Below are positions 5,192 to 9,365 of a stretch of DNA of 9,365 nucleotides, in pieces. Every line of letters begins with the position of its first letter. Within the stretch, counting starts at the first letter, position 1. The stretch spans positions 1-9,365 of the forward strand of contig JAQSDS010000006.1 in the NCBI GenBank assembly GCA_029946045.1. Reading direction: 5' to 3'. This DNA comes from Rhodoferax sp. (GTDB taxonomy: Bacteria > Pseudomonadota > Gammaproteobacteria > Burkholderiales > Burkholderiaceae_C). A program made the translations under genes and the position numbers. The notes under the pieces are model-generated. The model was not told where the DNA came from and made no database searches. It saw only the letters and a program-made list of their open reading frames with translations.

Positions 5192-6177
5192 AGGCCAAAG
5201 TACCAGCGCGCCGAATGAAAGAACACCGGTGCGGCAAAACACAGCGAGTCGATGCGGTCAAGCATGCCGCCAGCGCCCGTCACGCTCTTGCCCTGACCTT
5301 GCCAGATGGGAATGCCGCGGTCGCGCTTGAGGGCTTTCATCACCAAGTGCCCCAACGACCCCGCTGCGCAAGCAATAAATGACAAGGCAAAGGCCTGACC
5401 CGGCACAAAGGGCGTGATGCCCGCCAGCACGGCGCCCAGCAGGCTGCCCACGGCCATGCCCCAGCCCCAGCTGTGCCAAGTGAAACTCTGGCTGATGTTG
5501 GCGGCAGCCGGGGTTTTGGGCCAGTGCCGTGCCACCAGGTGTTGTGTCACCATGCAGCTTTGCACCACCAGCACCAGAAACAGCACCAGAAAAGCGTTTT
5601 GTTTGTCGTAGCGCGGAAAGTCCAGCAGCATCAGCGCCGGTACATGGCTCATGCCGTAGATGCAGACCATGATGCCCCACTGCAGCTTGGCGTTGCGTTC
5701 CAGAAAACGCACCGGGTCGTTGGGCAGCGCACAGGCCCCCGGCAGCGCCCGAAACACATAGACCGGGATGAACACCGTGAACAGGTCAAAGTGCTCGGTA
5801 CCCACCAAATAATACTGAAATGGCAGCACGCCAAAAAAAGCCAGCACCAGGCTGCGGTGGTCGCCCTGGCGCGTGGGCGACAGGGTCAGGAATTCGCGCA
5901 GGGCAAAGAACGAGCCCAGCGCAAACAGCACCAGCCGGGTGATGTCGCCCGCCAGCCAGGCTACCCAAAAGACAAAGATCAGCGCCCAACTGGTGCGCAG
6001 CAGCTTGCTGAGGTCGCTGATGCGATCCTGATGGTTTTGCTGCGCCTGACCGTCTTCCTTGTCCCGCATCGACAGCAAAAACAGCATCAGCGACGCCATC
6101 AGCAACAGGCCGAACACCAGCACGAACATGGCGCCCACTTGCTGTGCCGGGCCGAGGTTTTTTAAGGTCTGGTACAT
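5188..6177 (-). CDS. Phosphatidate cytidylyltransferase-like membrane protein (CdsA/YnbB type)
   Basis: The family makes CDP-diacylglycerol from phosphatidic acid and CTP, the branch point of phospholipid synthesis, in the inner membrane. This 329-residue protein has about eight hydrophobic segments, starting with one at residues 15-37. Its C-terminal end has KRDRG (about 284-288), then [15 protein letters not shown] (about 297-311), which matches the CDP-diacylglycerol synthase signature in its GG-x-x-DR-x-D part. The usual HGG histidine is Ala and the KD pair is missing, so this looks like a paralogue rather than the housekeeping CdsA, which usually sits next to uppS/dxr. It follows the PlsC-type acyltransferase by 9 bases, so the two could act one after the other on phosphatidic acid. 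Its stop overlaps the ruvC start as ATGA. Activity is likely but not certain. Confidence 0.85.
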   Translation of the reverse strand: MYQTLKNLGPAQQVGAMFVLVFGLLLMASLMLFLLSMRDKEDGQAQQNHQDRISDLSKLLRTSWALIFVFWVAWLAGDITRLVLFALGSFFALREFLTLSPTRQGDHRSLVLAFFGVLPFQYYLVGTEHFDLFTVFIPVYVFRALPGACALPNDPVRFLERNAKLQWGIMVCIYGMSHVPALMLLDFPRYDKQNAFLVLFLVLVVQSCMVTQHLVARHWPKTPAAANISQSFTWHSWGWGMAVGSLLGAVLAGITPFVPGQAFALSFIACAAGSLGHLVMKALKRDRGIPIWQGQGKSVTGAGGMLDRIDSLCFAAPVFFHSARWYFGL

Positions 6178-6186
6178 GGACAGGGT

Positions 6187-6855
6187 TCAGATGTCGCGCA
6201 GGGCGATGACGGCATTGCGGGCGCGTGGCAAGAAGGCATGGCAGTCTTCGCCAGGGAGCACCTGCATGGGTGCACCAAAAGTGACCGAGCACAGCACCGG
6301 CACCGGCACCACCTCGCCCTTGGGCATGACGCGCTGCACATTGGCGATCCAGGCCGGAATAAGCTCCACCGCTGGGAACTTGATGGCCAGGTTGTAGAGC
6401 CCGGCCTTGAAGGCCTGCGGGTCATCAAAGTGGCCGCGCGTGCCTTCGGGGAACAAAATCAGCGAGTCGCCTGCCGCCAGGGCTTCCAGCAGCGGCTCCA
6501 GCGGGTCTTCTTGCGCATGGCGCTCGCGCGAGACATAAATCACATTGAACACCGCCGAGGTGATCCACCTCTTGAAGGGCGATTTGGTCCAGTACTCGCG
6601 CGCGGCCACGGCACGGGTGCCACGGCGCAGTTCCTTGGGCAGGGCGGCCCAGATCAGCACCAGGTCGGCGTGGCTCTGGTGGTTGGCAAAGTAAATGCGT
6701 TGCTCGGCTTTGGGTGGGCAACCCCACCAGCGTGCCTGGGCTCCGGTGAGCACACGAATCAGCCCGAGCAAAAACAGGCTCACCGCCGTGGCCGCCAGCG
6801 GCGACAGCCAGGCCGCCGCACGGCTGCGCCAGTTGTCGGGTTCGGTGTGGTTCAT
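6187..6855 (-). CDS. 1-acyl-glycerol-3-phosphate acyltransferase-like protein (PlsC family)
   Basis: This 222-residue protein has a hydrophobic N-terminal segment (about residues 17-36) that anchors it to the inner membrane, followed by a PlsC-type acyltransferase domain. The catalytic motif is NHQSHAD at 58-64 (H59 and D64 of HX4D) and the glycerol-phosphate-binding motif is FPEGTRG at 135-141. The family transfers an acyl group to lysophosphatidic acid or related lipids. Its ATG overlaps the stop of mtgA as ATGA, so translation is coupled. The next gene, a CdsA-like cytidylyltransferase, would use its product, phosphatidic acid. The pairing resembles accessory phospholipid gene pairs; whether this is the main PlsC of the cell cannot be told from the window. 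Confidence 0.9.
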   Translation of the reverse strand: MNHTEPDNWRSRAAAWLSPLAATAVSLFLLGLIRVLTGAQARWWGCPPKAEQRIYFANHQSHADLVLIWAALPKELRRGTRAVAAREYWTKSPFKRWITSAVFNVIYVSRERHAQEDPLEPLLEALAAGDSLILFPEGTRGHFDDPQAFKAGLYNLAIKFPAVELIPAWIANVQRVMPKGEVVPVPVLCSVTFGAPMQVLPGEDCHAFLPRARNAVIALRDI

Positions 6856-7631
6856 GGCAGTTCAGCGCCATCGAGGCGACCGGCAATGCGCGCGGCGCGC
6901 CCCGCCACGTAGCTGGAGTTAGGCAGCTTTTCAAAGTACTTGGGGCGCGGCAGCATCACCGCCAGCCGTGCGGCTTCGTAGCTGCTTAACTGGGCGGCAG
7001 ATTTGCGAAAGTAGTGGCGGGCGGCGGCCTCGGCACCAAAAACACCTTCGCCCCATTCCACGTTGTTGAGGTAGATTTCCAGAATGCGTTCTTTGCTGAG
7101 CACGGCTTCGAGCAGCAGCGCCAGAACGAATTCCTGGCCCTTTCTGAACATCGTGCGCTCACCCGACAAAAACAGGTTTTTGGCCAGCTGCTGGGTGATG
7201 GTGGAGCCGCCCACCACCTTGGGCGCCTTCACCACCTTGGCCGGCGTTTTGGCGGCATTGGCCGTCGCGCGGGGCGGACTGCGGGCGTCGAGCCGGGCTT
7301 GCGCTTTGGCGGCCTGCTCTTCGGCCTTGGCGTTTCGTTCCCAGGCTTTCTCAAGGGCATTCCAGTCGACACCGTCATGGTTGGCAAAGCCATCGTCTTC
7401 GCTGGCGATCACAGCGCGTTTGAGCTTGCTCGATATCTGGTCGTAAGGCAGCCATTGCTGGCGCCAGCGCAAGGCGTCTTTCTGGGTGCCTATGCGCCAG
7501 GCTTCAGAACGCTGAAAGGCGGTGGACTGGGGGTCGATGACCAGCATGGCGGCAATCCGCACCACAAAATACAGTTGCAGCAAGACCAGGGCGACTGCCG
7601 CCAGAACAAGCCAACGCCAAAGCGGTTTCAT
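6852..7631 (-). CDS. mtgA: Monofunctional peptidoglycan glycosyltransferase MtgA
   Basis: This GT51 enzyme polymerises lipid II into glycan strands on the periplasmic side of the inner membrane, without a transpeptidase domain. One membrane helix lies at about residues 8-31. The catalytic Glu is E78 in AVIASEDDGFANHDGVDW, and the other GT51 motifs follow: GGSTITQQLAKNLFL (141-155), RKGQE and KERILEIYLNNVEWGEG. A Lys/Ala-rich insert at about 98-138, between the first two motifs, is poorly conserved in look and makes the protein (259 residues) a little longer than many MtgA proteins. The ATG at 7631 was chosen because it comes four bases after the aroE stop and starts directly before the membrane helix. 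A GTG at 7694 would add 21 residues that overlap aroE and is less likely. Confidence 0.93.
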   Translation of the reverse strand: MKPLWRWLVLAAVALVLLQLYFVVRIAAMLVIDPQSTAFQRSEAWRIGTQKDALRWRQQWLPYDQISSKLKRAVIASEDDGFANHDGVDWNALEKAWERNAKAEEQAAKAQARLDARSPPRATANAAKTPAKVVKAPKVVGGSTITQQLAKNLFLSGERTMFRKGQEFVLALLLEAVLSKERILEIYLNNVEWGEGVFGAEAAARHYFRKSAAQLSSYEAARLAVMLPRPKYFEKLPNSSYVAGRAARIAGRLDGAELP

Positions 7632-7635
7632 GGTT

Positions 7636-8472
7636 TTAGCTCTGAATGACTTTGCGCAATTCAGCCAGCACCTGGCCTGACGGCGGGCGCACACCGCGCC
7701 AGATCAAAAAGGCCTCGGCGGCTTGTTCCACCAGCATGCCCAGACCGTCGCGCGGCACGGCGCCGTGGGCGCGAGCCCAGTCCATGAAGCCCTGGGCACC
7801 GGGGCCGTACATCATGTCGTAGGCCAGGGCGCCGGGTTTCAGGGCGCGGGCGGCCACGGGCACGGCAGCACCGCTCAGGCTGGTGGCTGTGCCATTGATG
7901 ATGACGTCAAAGGGTGCGTCAAAGCCGTGCAGGGTATGCGCTTGAAGTTCGGTCTTCGTCTGCGCTGCCAGTGGCACATGGCGTGCCACCAGTTCGGTGG
8001 CTTTGTGCAGCGTGCGATTGGCCACGCTGATGTGCGCCGGGCCGGCTTGCAGCAGCGGGCCCAGCACGCCGGCGGCGGCACCGCCCGCGCCAATCAGCAG
8101 CAGGCGCAAACCCTTGAGCGGCAAGCCGGCGTTGCGCTCGATGTCGTCTACCAAGCCCATGCCATCGGTGTTGTCGGCCAGGATCTGGCCGTCCTTGAAG
8201 CTCAAAACGTTGCAGGCTTGCGCCAGCAAACCGCGCTCGCTGGTGTGCGTGGCCAGCTTGGCGGCTTCAAACTTGAACGGCACGGTGATGTTGCAGCCCA
8301 GCCCGCCTTCCTGGATGAAGGCATGGACGCTGCGATCAAAGTGATCGAGCGGGATCTCGCGCTTGTCGTAGTGCAGATGCTGGCCAGTGAGTTCGGCAAA
8401 ACGGGCATGAATCCAGGGCGAGCGGCTGTGGGCAACCGGGTGGCCCATCACGCAGTAGAGGTCGGTGGTCAT
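7636..8472 (-). CDS. aroE: Shikimate dehydrogenase AroE
   Basis: AroE reduces 3-dehydroshikimate to shikimate with NADPH in the cytoplasmic pathway to chorismate and aromatic amino acids. The 278-residue length is normal. Shikimate-binding serines lie in HSRSP (S16 and S18), the catalytic Lys in NITVPFK is K67, and the catalytic Asp in ADNTDG is D103. The NADP-binding glycine loop GAGGAAAG is at 128-135, with ANRT after it, and the C-terminal part has YDMMYGP and GLGMLVEQAAEAF. All catalytic residues are present, so the gene should be functional. The ATG at 8472 begins right at the conserved YCVMGHPVAHS segment. It follows the TonB-like gene by 21 bases and precedes mtgA by four, inside the same transcription unit. 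No clear Shine-Dalgarno was seen. Confidence 0.97.
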   Translation of the reverse strand: MTTDLYCVMGHPVAHSRSPWIHARFAELTGQHLHYDKREIPLDHFDRSVHAFIQEGGLGCNITVPFKFEAAKLATHTSERGLLAQACNVLSFKDGQILADNTDGMGLVDDIERNAGLPLKGLRLLLIGAGGAAAGVLGPLLQAGPAHISVANRTLHKATELVARHVPLAAQTKTELQAHTLHGFDAPFDVIINGTATSLSGAAVPVAARALKPGALAYDMMYGPGAQGFMDWARAHGAVPRDGLGMLVEQAAEAFLIWRGVRPPSGQVLAELRKVIQS

Positions 8473-8493
8473 TGGCGGCTTTGGATCATGGGT

Positions 8494-9348
8494 TTAATTG
8501 GCGCTGACTTTGGTTTCCAGCGTGTCTTCGCGGGTGAAATTAAAGCGCGACACCACGGCAATTTCGTCGGCCTGGTTTCGCATGGCAGCGCTGAATTTAC
8601 CAAAAGGCCCGGCGCTGTTGGCAATGGCGCGCGCGCGCTGGTCGAGTGCCAGGCTGCCGGAGCTTTGCACCACTTCGGTGGTCAAGACCTCACCGCGGTG
8701 GTTGATGGTGACCACCATGGTGAGTTCGCCATAGAGCTTTTGGCCGTTGGCCTGCGGAAAATTCAGGGTGCCCCGGTCTTCGATGGTGCGTCGCAAGTGG
8801 TCGTAATAGACCGCGTACACCGCCTCACGCGTGGCCGGGCTGATGTAGCGCTTTTTGGGGCGGGCGTTTTCCAGGTTGATGCGGCGCTCAATTTCGGCCA
8901 GCAGCTTGACCAGCTGTTTCTGCTTTTGCTCGCGTTGCGCCTGCTCGGGCGTCAGGGTTTGCTGTTGCGGCTGGCTGGGTGGCAGGCTGCTCAGCATGCG
9001 CTGGACATTGAGCAGCAGGTTTTGTTGCTCCTGCATTTGGCGCAGTTGGCGTTCCTGCTCCTGCGTCTTGTCTTCGCCGTCCAGGTTCGTCAAGGCCGGT
9101 GGCAGCGGGCTTTTGGCCCGGCCGCGCTCGGCTTCACCACCGCCCGCCATGGCGACCTGGGCAATGGCTTGCGCCTTGTCGGGGCGCTCTTGCGGGTTGG
9201 CGTTGACCAAAATCACTTCCAGCGCGCTGTCCTGCATGACCCGTTTGAAGGCTTCAGGGTCTACCAGCCGCACGGTCAGCAGGGTGGCGTGCACCGCAAT
9301 GGATGCGCCCAGGGCCAGCTGAAGGGGGCTGAAAGACGACAGCTTCAC
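8494..9348 (-). CDS. TonB-family energy-transducer-like protein
   Basis: TonB proteins couple the proton motive force, through ExbB-ExbD, to outer-membrane transporters. Here a short cytoplasmic start is followed by one membrane helix (about residues 8-28, with the SIAVHATLL stretch typical of TonB). A long Gln/Glu/Arg-rich, probably coiled-coil section spans about 90-170. A TonB C-terminal-like domain follows at about 180-270, with NGQKLYGELTMVVTINHRGEV and VVQSSGSLALDQRA. The middle is not the Pro-Lys-rich spacer of classical TonB, so it is better called a TonB-domain protein; the same domain occurs in TolA-like envelope proteins. The only sensible start is a GTG at 9346-9348, since the next Met lies beyond the membrane helix. 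It heads the operon inside the window, though transcription probably starts further upstream, outside it. Confidence 0.88.
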   Translation of the reverse strand: MKLSSFSPLQLALGASIAVHATLLTVRLVDPEAFKRVMQDSALEVILVNANPQERPDKAQAIAQVAMAGGGEAERGRAKSPLPPALTNLDGEDKTQEQERQLRQMQEQQNLLLNVQRMLSSLPPSQPQQQTLTPEQAQREQKQKQLVKLLAEIERRINLENARPKKRYISPATREAVYAVYYDHLRRTIEDRGTLNFPQANGQKLYGELTMVVTINHRGEVLTTEVVQSSGSLALDQRARAIANSAGPFGKFSAAMRNQADEIAVVSRFNFTREDTLETKVSAN

Positions 9349-9365
9349 GGCGTGTCAGGGGCCTC

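Noticed and set aside
5473..7649. Long plus-strand open frames opposite the cdsA-like, plsC-like and mtgA genes (for example 5473-6165, 6238-6912 and 7014-7649)
   Set aside because: They mirror strongly supported minus-strand genes, have low-complexity His/Gln/Arg-rich translations with no recognisable motif, and are expected by chance in high-GC coding DNA.
9349..9365. End of an upstream gene, perhaps overlapping the TonB-like start as GTGA
   Set aside because: Only 17 bases are visible; two TGA triplets could be its stop, but nothing identifies the gene.

Overview
The window looks like chromosomal DNA from a betaproteobacterium, most likely a Burkholderiales member of the Comamonadaceae type. 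This is inferred from the high-GC coding style, the look of the RuvC, AroE and MtgA proteins (for example the Lys/Ala-rich insert in MtgA), and the order tonB-like, aroE, mtgA, plsC-like, cdsA-like, ruvC. No rRNA or tRNA gene, CRISPR array, transposase or recombinase was seen.

Right part (about 4647-9348, minus strand): a tight six-gene block transcribed right to left. It encodes a TonB-family protein, shikimate dehydrogenase, monofunctional peptidoglycan glycosyltransferase, a PlsC-type acyltransferase, a CdsA-type cytidylyltransferase and RuvC. Two junctions are 4-base ATGA overlaps (mtgA/plsC and cdsA/ruvC) and the other gaps are 4 to 21 bases. Most products serve the envelope or its precursors; RuvC is the outlier. 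The ruvC reading frame is broken near codon 130, which removes the C-terminal catalytic aspartates, although the rest of the gene is still readable in another frame down to its normal stop.

Middle part (about 2425-4646): an accessory region with a striking structure. The 3' end of ruvC occurs three times in the same orientation: the copy attached to the gene (A, 4647-4763), a 97% identical copy (B, 3218-3340) and a shortened copy (C, 2425-2457). Between C and B lies a PIN-toxin/ribbon-helix-helix antitoxin pair on the minus strand. Between B and A lies a plus-strand AAA_14/DUF4143 ATPase that converges on ruvC. The layout C - toxin/antitoxin - B - ATPase - A - ruvC suggests stepwise accretion of small cargo modules at the ruvC 3' end. 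A and B differ only by synonymous substitutions and an in-frame hexamer, so the extra ends probably came from other functional ruvC alleles. This is the most interesting signal in the window.

Left part (1-2355, minus strand): a piece of a surface-polysaccharide locus, with a TviB/WbpO-type nucleotide-sugar dehydrogenase overlapping an ABC-2 exporter permease. The partner ATPase is not next in line. Instead there is the start of a minimal nucleotidyltransferase (MNT) gene that runs off the window edge. The last 17 bases of the window (9349-9365) are too short to assign.
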